Both the position numbers and the translations under genes were made by a program. From Pseudoselenomonas ruminantium (GTDB lineage Bacteria > Bacillota > Negativicutes > Selenomonadales > Selenomonadaceae), in NCBI GenBank assembly GCA_002448495.1, contig DJYL01000166.1, positions 1-6,532 of the forward strand: 6,532 nucleotides of DNA. Direction: 5' to 3'. The notes beneath the pieces are model-generated. The model saw nothing but the letters and a program-made list of their open reading frames with translations, searched no databases and was not told the DNA's origin. The number at the start of each line of letters is the position of its first letter. The first letter of the stretch is position 1. This document shows, one piece after another, positions 1 through 5,454 of this stretch.

Positions 1-1191
1 CGCCAGCGGATGATGAATGCTCTGCCGTTTGCCGTCCTGAAAGAAGGGAATCCCGTAATCTTGAAATACAAGGGGGATAATGCCATCATAATCCTCGGCA
101 TTGCGAATGAGAACACCGATTTCCCGATAGCGGTATCCCTGCTCCCGCACCAGACGCAAAATATCTGCCGCTGCCGTTTCCACTTCGATACGGCGGTTGG
201 CCGCTTCCACCAGCCGCAAATTTTTAGGCTTATCCGCAGCCGCCTCAACCTGACCAAATAATTTTTCTTCCAGCCAGCCCAGAGCAGAATTATGGGCACG
301 ATAATTTTTTGTCAACAGGATTGTGGGATGCCAAAAGCCCGCCCCGTCCGGCTCCATCTCCTGCATCAGGCGGCAGATGTTTTCCATGGTACGATAGGGC
401 CGGTTAAAGAGTCCTGTCTCCAGCGTATTTTCCATCAACTGGAAATTTACCTGCCCATCAGCCAGAATTTCTCCCATCATGGGCAGAGTGATATGCACCT
501 TGTCCGCAGATGCCAAAATCGCTGCCAGCACATTCATTTCCTGCGGGTTAAAGAATACAAAACCATCAATCCAGACTTCCGCACCCTGCATAAGCTGCGC
601 CTGCGGAATTTTTTCTGCCAGAAGGTTCATCAAATCTTCCGCATCACTTTTCCTGCCTGCCATGGCTTCAGCAAATTCATCAGCCAGCATACTGAGTTCC
701 CGCACCTTGCCGGAAAGACGTTCCTGCCCTGCGGCCACCATGTCTGCGGCCTGACGCAGTTTCTCCGTAGTGAGCCGATAGCTTTTTATCTCCTTGATGG
801 CATCGGACAATGTTTCCGTAAAGCCCCGCTGACGCGCAGACCGGGCAAAGACCGTCAAGTCCTTTTCCCGCTGATGTTTAAGCAGCAGCTTTTGCAGCAG
901 GAGCCGCCGTCCCACATCGCTGATGCGGGGCAAATCCCCTCCCGTTTCCAGCAGAATCTGCCGGGCAAAACGCCGGAAACCAAAAACATACGCGCGGAAA
1001 AAACCTTGTCCCGTGCGCTCCATCATGGAGGCCAGTTCTCGTTCCGTCTTATAGGTCATATGCTCCGGCAAAAGCAGAATAAGCGCCTTTCCCAAAGGAC
1101 GCTTTGTCATTTCCCGCTGCATAGCCTCCAGACACTCATGGGTCTTCCCTGTGCCGGAACGGCCAATAATAAAATCAAGCTTTGCTGTCAT
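1..1191 (-). CDS. addB: ATP-dependent helicase/nuclease subunit B, N-terminal part (partial, runs off left edge)
   Basis: AddB pairs with AddA to resect double-strand DNA ends for recombinational repair in the cytoplasm. Reading the minus strand from ATG 1191 gives 397 codons without a stop to the window edge, about a third of the roughly 1,100-residue family length. Residues 10-17 are a Walker A motif (GRSGTGKT). PEHMTYKTE follows at 42-50, a FGFRRFAR segment at 70-77, and IDGFVFFNPQE near 208-218. The visible end, DYGIPFFQDGKRQSIHHPL (378-396), is typical of AddB/RexB. The C-terminal nuclease domain and its Fe-S cysteines lie outside the window, so nuclease competence cannot be judged. A GAGGA ribosome site lies 6 nt before the ATG. 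The gene starts 54 nt after the PaaK-like gene, with a hairpin between them. addA would be expected next, off-window. Identification by motifs is firm; distinguishing AddB from RexB naming is only nomenclature. Confidence 0.93.
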   Translation of the reverse strand, partial: MTAKLDFIIGRSGTGKTHECLEAMQREMTKRPLGKALILLLPEHMTYKTERELASMMERTGQGFFRAYVFGFRRFARQILLETGGDLPRISDVGRRLLLQKLLLKHQREKDLTVFARSARQRGFTETLSDAIKEIKSYRLTTEKLRQAADMVAAGQERLSGKVRELSMLADEFAEAMAGRKSDAEDLMNLLAEKIPQAQLMQGAEVWIDGFVFFNPQEMNVLAAILASADKVHITLPMMGEILADGQVNFQLMENTLETGLFNRPYRTMENICRLMQEMEPDGAGFWHPTILLTKNYRAHNSALGWLEEKLFGQVEAAADKPKNLRLVEAANRRIEVETAAADILRLVREQGYRYREIGVLIRNAEDYDGIIPLVFQDYGIPFFQDGKRQSIHHPLA

Positions 1192-1208
1192 ACTTATTCC
1201 TCAACTAG

Positions 1209-1233
1209 AAAAGCCTCCCCGAAAAAGGGAGGC
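1209..1233 (-). terminator. Short intrinsic terminator after the PaaK-like gene
   Basis: A 7-bp GC-rich stem (1213-1219 with 1227-1233, GCCTCCC/GGGAGGC, 7-nt loop) is followed on the minus strand by TTTT and then C. It starts 12 nt after the TAA of the upstream gene and ends only 17 nt before the addB ATG. The short U-run suggests partial termination. No separate addB promoter fits in the gap, so addB is probably reached by read-through or from a promoter inside the upstream gene (inference). Confidence 0.65.
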
Positions 1234-1245
1234 CATTTAACATAT

Positions 1246-2223
1246 TTACATAAAGGTAAAGGGTGTAGTCACCCGATGCAATGTACGCCCACAGTCACAG
1301 GCATCGGTTTCCAACATTACGGCCTGCCCCGTCCGGTAACGAATCAACGGCATAGCCTCTGCCATCAGGGTTGTTACCACCAGTTCCCCCATCTGATGCG
1401 GCTCCGTTACCACCTGATCACTATGGAAAGCCACAATCTCAGGATAGAAATAATCCTCCTGAATATGATAACCCTTATGGGCTTCGCACTGGTAAAGCAT
1501 ACTCGCTGTTCCCAGTTCTGCCGGTTCATACAGATTATACACCGTCGCATGCGTGCGGTCAGCAATATGCCGCTGCATGGCATTGGTAAGTCCTTGCGGG
1601 TTCAGGCAGATAACTCGGTTCAACGGGTAATCGGCAATATTTTTCCCTGTGGCCTGCAACTGGATTATCAACTGCATGATGAGCTGCGGTGTGCTGACAA
1701 TGGTATCCATGCTGATCAATTCCATAAAGCGCAGCCATTGCCGATAATCCGTCCCCATGGTGACCACCGTAGCCCCCAGCATTTCAAGAGCATACTGAAT
1801 ATCCATCAGACGGCTGTCTGACATATCCCCCTGCACCGCCACCACAGAAGTCTGATTGACTCCTGCCGCTACCATGCAGCGGGTCATCATTTCCACATTT
1901 TTTGCTACATCACCATTGGTATAGAACTTTGTCACCTCACCATTTTCCTGTTGGACTACACTGAACCGCATAATGCCGGACAAGGGCATGGTGAGTAAAT
2001 CCAGCGAATCAACCTGAAACAGCTCATTAGGGGTCAGGAAAGGAAGCCTTCTGATGTCTTCAAGGCTTTGTACATCCTTTGCCGACACGCCTGCCTTGGC
2101 AAATTTCTGCTGATAGTAGAGACTCTTTTCCTCTACCCACTGCAACTGCTTTTGCAAACGCTCCAGCTGCAAGGCCTGCATACTCTCCCTATCAAGTTGT
2201 TCTATCTGTTGATTCGCGTACAT
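1246..2223 (-). CDS. PaaK-like (phenylacetate-CoA ligase family) protein, truncated, probable pseudoenzyme
   Basis: The 325-residue protein aligns by eye along the adenylation domain of phenylacetate-CoA ligases, which are usually about 430 residues. Family landmarks are RRLPFLT (58-64), the span QCEAHKGYHIQEDYFYPEIV (245-264), GELVVTTL (279-286), MPLIRYRT (291-298) and CDCGRT (309-314). Key catalytic features are gone. The Ser/Thr/Gly phosphate loop (family SSGTTGKPT) reads VVQQENGEVT at 89-98. The YGxxE adenine motif reads YEPAE at 232-236. The ribose-binding Asp of RTxD is Gln at 300. The C-terminal swinging domain with its catalytic lysine is absent. The end looks natural: a TAA followed 12 nt later by a terminator, leaving no room for a frameshifted remainder. 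The first 35 residues are rich in Gln and Leu and look helical. The start at 2223 has GGAG 7 nt upstream. It lies 33 nt after cheR, probably in one operon. Family membership is confident; lack of ligase activity is inferred and the function unknown. Confidence 0.82.
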   Translation of the reverse strand: MYANQQIEQLDRESMQALQLERLQKQLQWVEEKSLYYQQKFAKAGVSAKDVQSLEDIRRLPFLTPNELFQVDSLDLLTMPLSGIMRFSVVQQENGEVTKFYTNGDVAKNVEMMTRCMVAAGVNQTSVVAVQGDMSDSRLMDIQYALEMLGATVVTMGTDYRQWLRFMELISMDTIVSTPQLIMQLIIQLQATGKNIADYPLNRVICLNPQGLTNAMQRHIADRTHATVYNLYEPAELGTASMLYQCEAHKGYHIQEDYFYPEIVAFHSDQVVTEPHQMGELVVTTLMAEAMPLIRYRTGQAVMLETDACDCGRTLHRVTTPFTFM

Positions 2224-2256
2224 GATTTAACTCCGTCCTTTAGTGGTGTGCTTACT

Positions 2257-3042
2257 TTAGGCTAAGGGTTTTTGATAGAAGAAGGGCTGGAAACTGGTAT
2301 AACCTAACTTACGGAAGTTCAAAATGGCCTCCGTGGCACCAACAAAGAGGATGCCGCCGGGTTTTAATGCCTTGAAGAAGTTCGCATAAAGCTGATCCTT
2401 GGCTTCTTCCGTAAAATAAATAACCACATTACGGCACAAAATCAGGTCAAACCCGTTCTCAAAGGGATCTTTGAGCAAATTATGGCGTTTAAATTCTATG
2501 CAGCTTTTGATATCCTGACTAACCGCATACTTATCACCCTCGGGCTTGAAGTATTTTGCCAGACGCTCAGGCTTCATAGCCTTGATTTCATCTTTGGTGT
2601 AGACACCTCTCTTGGCTTTGGCCAGAATTTCAATATCCAAATCCGAAGCCAAAATGCGGTGACGGGTGCTCGGTGTCATTTCCTTCATGATAATCGCCAG
2701 CGAATACGGCTCTGCCCCAATGGAGCAGCCTGCGCTCCAAATATTGAGCTTCGGTGAACGCTTCAGCAAATCGGGAATGACATCGGTCTCCAGCTTGCCG
2801 AACTTCTCCGGTGTGCGGAAGAACTCTGACACGTTAATGGTCAGATACTCAATAAAAGCCGCAAAATCATCTTTATCTTTGGCAGCATTGTCAAAATACT
2901 CCACATAGGAATTCATATTGGCTCTGGTTACGAGATTGCCAATACGGCGTTTCATCTGCGGTTCCTTATATAAGTCAAGGTCAATTTCCGTCTTGGCCTT
3001 CAACTTTCTCTTAAACTCCACCCAATCTTTCTCGTCCATCAT
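2257..3042 (-). CDS. cheR: CheR-type protein-glutamate O-methyltransferase
   Basis: CheR transfers methyl groups from S-adenosylmethionine to glutamates of chemoreceptors, opposing CheB during adaptation. The 261-residue length is normal. Residues 1-75 form the helical N-terminal domain, ending in the hallmark TINVSEFFR (68-76). The SAM domain follows: WSAGCSIGAEPYS (102-114) is motif I, SDLD (133-136) holds the acidic ribose-binding residue, CRNVVIYF (203-210) is the core strand, and LKPGGILFVGATE (226-238) is near the end. The GxG loop that E. coli CheR carries in its beta-subdomain is not apparent around 163-175 (FKPEGDKY), so binding to a receptor C-terminal pentapeptide is doubtful (weak inference). 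Two ATGs are adjacent (3042 and 3039); the first has GGAGG 8 nt upstream. No other che gene is in the window, so this is a stand-alone cheR paired with the PaaK-like gene. The target receptors are unknown. Confidence 0.95.
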   Translation of the reverse strand: MMDEKDWVEFKRKLKAKTEIDLDLYKEPQMKRRIGNLVTRANMNSYVEYFDNAAKDKDDFAAFIEYLTINVSEFFRTPEKFGKLETDVIPDLLKRSPKLNIWSAGCSIGAEPYSLAIIMKEMTPSTRHRILASDLDIEILAKAKRGVYTKDEIKAMKPERLAKYFKPEGDKYAVSQDIKSCIEFKRHNLLKDPFENGFDLILCRNVVIYFTEEAKDQLYANFFKALKPGGILFVGATEAILNFRKLGYTSFQPFFYQKPLA

Positions 3043-3070
3043 GATAAGTCCCTCCCAACTCTTCTCCGGC

Positions 3071-3086
3071 CTACTGTTAACAGCAG
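3071..3086. promoter_or_regulatory. Imperfect palindrome in the cheR leader
   Basis: CTACTGTTAACAGCAG has a perfect 10-bp core (CTGTTAACAG) and pairs on over 16 bp with one mismatch pair. It ends 28 nt before the cheR ATG and just upstream of the ribosome site, so it could be an operator or a small leader hairpin. No clear sigma-A or sigma-28 promoter could be recognised between here and the hsp20 terminator, so its position relative to the transcription start is unknown. Confidence 0.35.
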
Positions 3087-3186
3087 TACCTCTTTCTATC
3101 TCTATTAATTCCCTTTCCCTATGAAAAATTCCTGCCTTTTCCCATAAGACAGAAAAAATATTTTAATTACCCTATTATTTTACCAT

Positions 3187-3227
3187 AAAAAAAGACTACT
3201 GACATCTTTTTTTGGGTGTCAGTAGTC
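3187..3227 (-). terminator. Strong intrinsic terminator of hsp20
   Basis: A long stem pairs 3194-3204 perfectly with 3217-3227 (GACTACTGACA/TGTCAGTAGTC), extended inward by a G-T and a C-G pair. The loop is 8 nt. On the minus strand it is followed by seven Ts (3187-3193). It begins 8 nt after the hsp20 stop codon. On the plus strand the tail is only TTTTCCC, so it is primarily a minus-strand terminator. It insulates the cheR operon from hsp20. Confidence 0.93.
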
Positions 3228-3235
3228 TTTTCCCT

Positions 3236-3682
3236 TTATTCGATGTCAAAAACCGTACGATTTTCTTCTTCCTTCTGCTTGGGCAGGACGATATGCAAAA
3301 TGCCGTTCTCAAAGGCCACATTGACAGCCTTCTTATCAATCATATCAATGTAGAAGGTGCGTTCAAAATCGCCGCTTTTGCGTTCCCGGCACAAATACTT
3401 GATGCTGGCATCCACAGCTTCCGCCCGCTGCGCCTTGATGCGCAGATAGTTGTCATCATCATAGGACACCGTTATCTGTTCCTTATAAAATCCCGGCAGC
3501 TCCGCAAACAGTTCATAGGCTGTCTCTGTCTCAATCACATCCACCTTGAAGGAGGACAGCGCACCACTGACTTTTCCCAGAGGATTCAAGGACTGCTCTG
3601 CCGCATAGCTTAAAACCTTTTCCAAAACATCGTAGCCCCGTTCTGCATTTTCTTTCAGATGAAATGGTACTGCTCTAAACAT
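3236..3682 (-). CDS. Small heat-shock protein (Hsp20 / alpha-crystallin family)
   Basis: This is an ATP-independent holdase chaperone of the cytoplasm that binds unfolding proteins. The protein has 148 residues, normal for the family. The N-terminal arm (1-44) begins MFRAVPF. The alpha-crystallin domain spans about 45-137 with ELPG (61-64), RKSGDFERTF (101-110) and the family signature FENGILHIVLPK (124-135). The tail is short (RTVFDIE) and lacks a clean I-X-I oligomerisation motif. The start at 3682 is chosen because AGGAGG lies 7 nt upstream. An in-frame ATG at 3727 lies inside the promoter, before the expected transcript start, so it is not usable. The gene has its own promoter and terminator and lies 95 nt after the DUF438 gene. 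No CIRCE or CtsR box is visible; a perfect palindrome over the -10 box is the likely control site. Confidence 0.95.
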   Translation of the reverse strand: MFRAVPFHLKENAERGYDVLEKVLSYAAEQSLNPLGKVSGALSSFKVDVIETETAYELFAELPGFYKEQITVSYDDDNYLRIKAQRAEAVDASIKYLCRERKSGDFERTFYIDMIDKKAVNVAFENGILHIVLPKQKEEENRTVFDIE

Positions 3683-3725
3683 AGATACCCCTCCTAGCAC
3701 ATATAATTGCCTATTTCGATATGTC

Positions 3726-3756
3726 ATATTGTACTACAATATTCTGAAAATTGCAA
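3726..3756 (-). promoter_or_regulatory. hsp20 sigma-A promoter with a 17-bp palindrome over the -10 box
   Basis: On the minus strand, -35 TTGCAA (3751-3756), a 17-nt spacer and -10 TACAAT (3728-3733) form a good housekeeping promoter. The expected transcript start is near 3720, about 38 nt before the hsp20 ATG. The -10 box is embedded in a perfect palindrome at 3726-3742 (ATATTGTA, one central base, TACAATAT). This is the size and position of a repressor operator. The repressor is unknown. Confidence 0.75.
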
Positions 3757-3777
3757 GGGATTTCCCCAGCCAAATAC

Positions 3778-4992
3778 TTACTTACAGCCAAACTTTTCCA
3801 GAATATGACTGCAATCCTGCACCGCTTCCAATGTACCAATGTATTCTCCCTGTTCATCATACACCGCCATATACTTCACCAGAATCGGCTTGCCCATGAT
3901 ATAACGGGACACCTCCAAAGAACTGCGCTTTTTCGCCTTGAAATCCGCCACGAGATTTTTGACCACCGGCACAATATGCGGCGGATGGCACTCGGCCACA
4001 TCACGCCCTAACGCAGCCAACGGACGCGGGAACACCCGGCCTTCGTTGATGAAGAACCGCAGCTTTTCCTCCGCATCGATAAAGGTCAAATCCAAGGGCA
4101 ACAGCGCCAAGATAGCGCTTAGCTGTTTGACCGTCAATTCGCCCGTGGGCAGCCGGATTTTTCCCGCTAAAATCTCCTGTTCCGTAACCTTGGCCAGTTC
4201 CGCTGCCGCCCAGCGTTCGCCAGCCTCCCATCTGGCCGGCTTTTCAACAAAAGCCATGCCCATTTCCGGGAAATCGCGATATATCCGCAGCCACTCCTCT
4301 TCCGTGAAAAAGCGCAAGCATAGCGGGAATAAAATCTGTTCTTCCTTGTACACCATCTCCCGCGCCTTTTTCGCCACAGCCGCTATACGCCCCTTGTAAA
4401 TCAGCACATTGTCTGCGTCCTCCGTAACAGCCCGCGTAAGCGTACCGATTTCCTTTTTGATTTCATCATCCTCATTCCACATGACCTGCGACGGCCCCGT
4501 TACCCCGTATGGATATAACTGCGCCATCAGCAGTTCTTCCTTTTTGGCATAATGAGCGCGTACGCCATTAAGTTCCTGTAGTGCCTGAATAACCACGGTT
4601 GCTTTTGATGGTTCATATTCTGCACATTCTGTCTGCAGAACATCCAGCACCTTTTCCATGCCTGCATTCTCCAGCCGCATCAAGCTGATGGGATGCCCCT
4701 CCGGCAGGGAAATTGACTGGTCAAAATGACCGGTCACCGAACAAGCTTCTGTTCCGGCTGCCGTATTCCCATTGACCACCGAAAAGCCCTGCTCCGCAAA
4801 AGCGGCGATAACCGCCCCCATATCCACGCCCTGCATAGCCGCCGCCCGCGGAATGGTCATAATATTGCCCATAACCTGCAACGCCTCAGGGCTGACCAGT
4901 TTTCCCAGTCCCAATTCCGTCAAGACCTCCGCCACCTGCGGTTCCGCTTTCACCAGCTCCGCCACCATCAAGCTAAAATCTATCGTCTTCAT
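3778..4992 (-). CDS. DUF438 family protein: DUF1858 + hemerythrin-like + PAS domains
   Basis: The protein has 404 residues and no signal peptide or membrane segment, so it is cytoplasmic. Residues 1-72 match a DUF1858-type helical domain (MTIPRAAAMQGVD at 45-57). Residues 98-245 form the DUF438 hemerythrin-like region: GHPISLMRLEN (99-109), HYAKKEELL (147-155), VTGPSQVMWNEDDEI (164-178) and YKEEQILFP (215-223), with candidate metal ligands H100, H147, E152 and E218. Residues 283-396 form a PAS domain: LPTGELT (281-287), LPLDLTFID (298-306), CHPP (335-338) and GEYIGTLEAVQD (382-393). Such proteins are thought to sense oxygen, NO or redox state, but no output domain is present and the ligand is unknown. 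The start at 4992 is preferred over 5058 because AAGGAG lies 8 nt upstream and a TATAAT box lies between the two. No terminator follows, so read-through into hsp20 is possible. Architecture is confident; role is inferred. Confidence 0.88.
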   Translation of the reverse strand: MKTIDFSLMVAELVKAEPQVAEVLTELGLGKLVSPEALQVMGNIMTIPRAAAMQGVDMGAVIAAFAEQGFSVVNGNTAAGTEACSVTGHFDQSISLPEGHPISLMRLENAGMEKVLDVLQTECAEYEPSKATVVIQALQELNGVRAHYAKKEELLMAQLYPYGVTGPSQVMWNEDDEIKKEIGTLTRAVTEDADNVLIYKGRIAAVAKKAREMVYKEEQILFPLCLRFFTEEEWLRIYRDFPEMGMAFVEKPARWEAGERWAAAELAKVTEQEILAGKIRLPTGELTVKQLSAILALLPLDLTFIDAEEKLRFFINEGRVFPRPLAALGRDVAECHPPHIVPVVKNLVADFKAKKRSSLEVSRYIMGKPILVKYMAVYDEQGEYIGTLEAVQDCSHILEKFGCK

Positions 4993-5037
4993 CCGAATAA
5001 CTCCTTCATCACCAAGCCATCTTATTCTCTGCCCATA

Positions 5038-5081
5038 ATTATACCTCTTCCACAACACAACGTCTGTTACAACCGTTACAA
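5038..5081 (-). promoter_or_regulatory. Promoter of the DUF438 gene with tandem TTGTAAC repeats
   Basis: A perfect -10 TATAAT (5038-5043, minus strand) places the transcript start near 5031, about 38 nt before the ATG. No recognisable -35 hexamer lies 15-18 nt upstream. Instead two TTGTAAC copies (5075-5081 and 5066-5072), with a 9-bp period, are centred near -42, the usual place for an activator that substitutes for the -35 contact. An eight-T run lies just upstream on the minus strand. The activator is not identifiable from sequence. Confidence 0.55.
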
Positions 5082-5154
5082 AAAAAATGTTTAGAAAAGA
5101 GCAACCAACGTCACACCAGGCAAGCCACCAAGATAAGCAATGTGCCAGCGATCG

Positions 5155-5242
5155 CCCCTGCCGCTAAATGCTCGACAATAAGCATAACCATTCTGCATAT
5201 GCTTGCCCTTGTGCACCCTGCCGATTAATGCCCGGCAATAAG
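5155..5242. repeat. Two related ~28-nt units exactly 60 bp apart
   Basis: Units at 5156-5183 and 5216-5243 share CCCTGCCG at the start and CAATAAGC at the end, differing at 4 internal positions over 28 nt. Between them lies a perfect 7-bp hairpin (AAGCATA at 5180-5186 with TATGCTT at 5198-5204). The second copy is bounded by CTGCCG (5218-5223) and CGGCAG (5243-5248) and so runs into the neighbouring inverted-repeat element. No protein-coding gene is convincing here. The region looks like part of a composite dispersed repeat. Confidence 0.6.
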
Positions 5243-5437
5243 CGGCAGGCGGAGACTAGCTGACAGCAGCGTCAGGCACGGAACGTAAAGAAAATATTTT
5301 TTATCATACGACAAAAGGGGCTGGAAAAGTCAACTGTCTGAGCACAGCGAGTTTTGACTTTTCCAGCCCTTAAATTAAAGATAAAAAATATTTTTAGTTC
5401 CGCGCCGCAGCGAATGACAGCTAGTCCTCGCCTGCCG
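5243..5437. repeat. Nested inverted-repeat element (MITE- or REP-like)
   Basis: The outer arms are 5243-5305 (63 nt) and 5380-5437 (58 nt), reverse complements at roughly 80% identity with small indels. Conserved blocks are CGGCAGGCG at the outer end, ACTAGCTG, CGGAAC, and AATATTTTTTATC at the inner end. Between them sits a second hairpin with a perfect 16-bp stem. The size (about 195 bp), lack of coding capacity and terminal inverted repeats fit a small non-autonomous mobile element or a REP/BIME-type repeat. No target-site duplication is evident. It fills the space between nagA and the DUF438 gene. Confidence 0.75.
5312..5371 (-). terminator. Hairpin in the element core, probable nagA terminator
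   Basis: A perfect 16-bp stem pairs 5318-5333 with 5354-5369 (GGGCTGGAAAAGTCAA and its complement). One face of the 20-nt loop can extend by CTGT/ACAG. On the minus strand the stem is followed by CTTTTG, a modest U-run, about 85 nt after the nagA stop. On the plus strand the tail is TTAAATT, weaker. It probably ends nagA transcription, though the hairpin may have come with the repeat element. Confidence 0.6.
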
Positions 5438-5454
5438 CGCCTTTTGCCACGAAC

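Noticed and set aside
1246..1250. Frameshift explaining the short PaaK-like protein
   Set aside because: Only 54 nt separate the stop from addB and they hold a terminator; there is no remnant of the C-terminal domain in any frame.
292..1821. A 509-codon open frame on the plus strand
   Set aside because: It lies antisense across addB and the PaaK-like gene, both firmly identified on the minus strand. Its product is rich in His, Gln and Cys with no recognisable domain, as expected for a shadow frame.
3060..3110. Sigma-28 (flagellar) promoter upstream of cheR
   Set aside because: A GCCGGAGA stretch resembles the -10, but no TAAA lies at the right distance upstream.
3683..3727. Longer hsp20 start at 3727
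   Set aside because: That ATG overlaps the promoter -10 region and lies before the expected transcript start, while the ATG at 3682 has an ideal AGGAGG site.
3683..3777. CIRCE or CtsR heat-shock operator upstream of hsp20
   Set aside because: Neither TTAGCACTC/GAGTGCTAA nor the GGTCAAA tandem is present; only the 17-bp palindrome is found.
4993..5058. Longer DUF438 protein start near 5058
   Set aside because: The extension crosses the TATAAT box and has no ribosome site; the domain similarity begins at the ATG at 4992.
5101..5440. CRISPR array or riboswitch in the intergenic region
   Set aside because: There are only two diverged direct-repeat copies, with no regular repeat-spacer pattern. 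The foldback lies downstream of nagA rather than in a leader with a recognisable aptamer.
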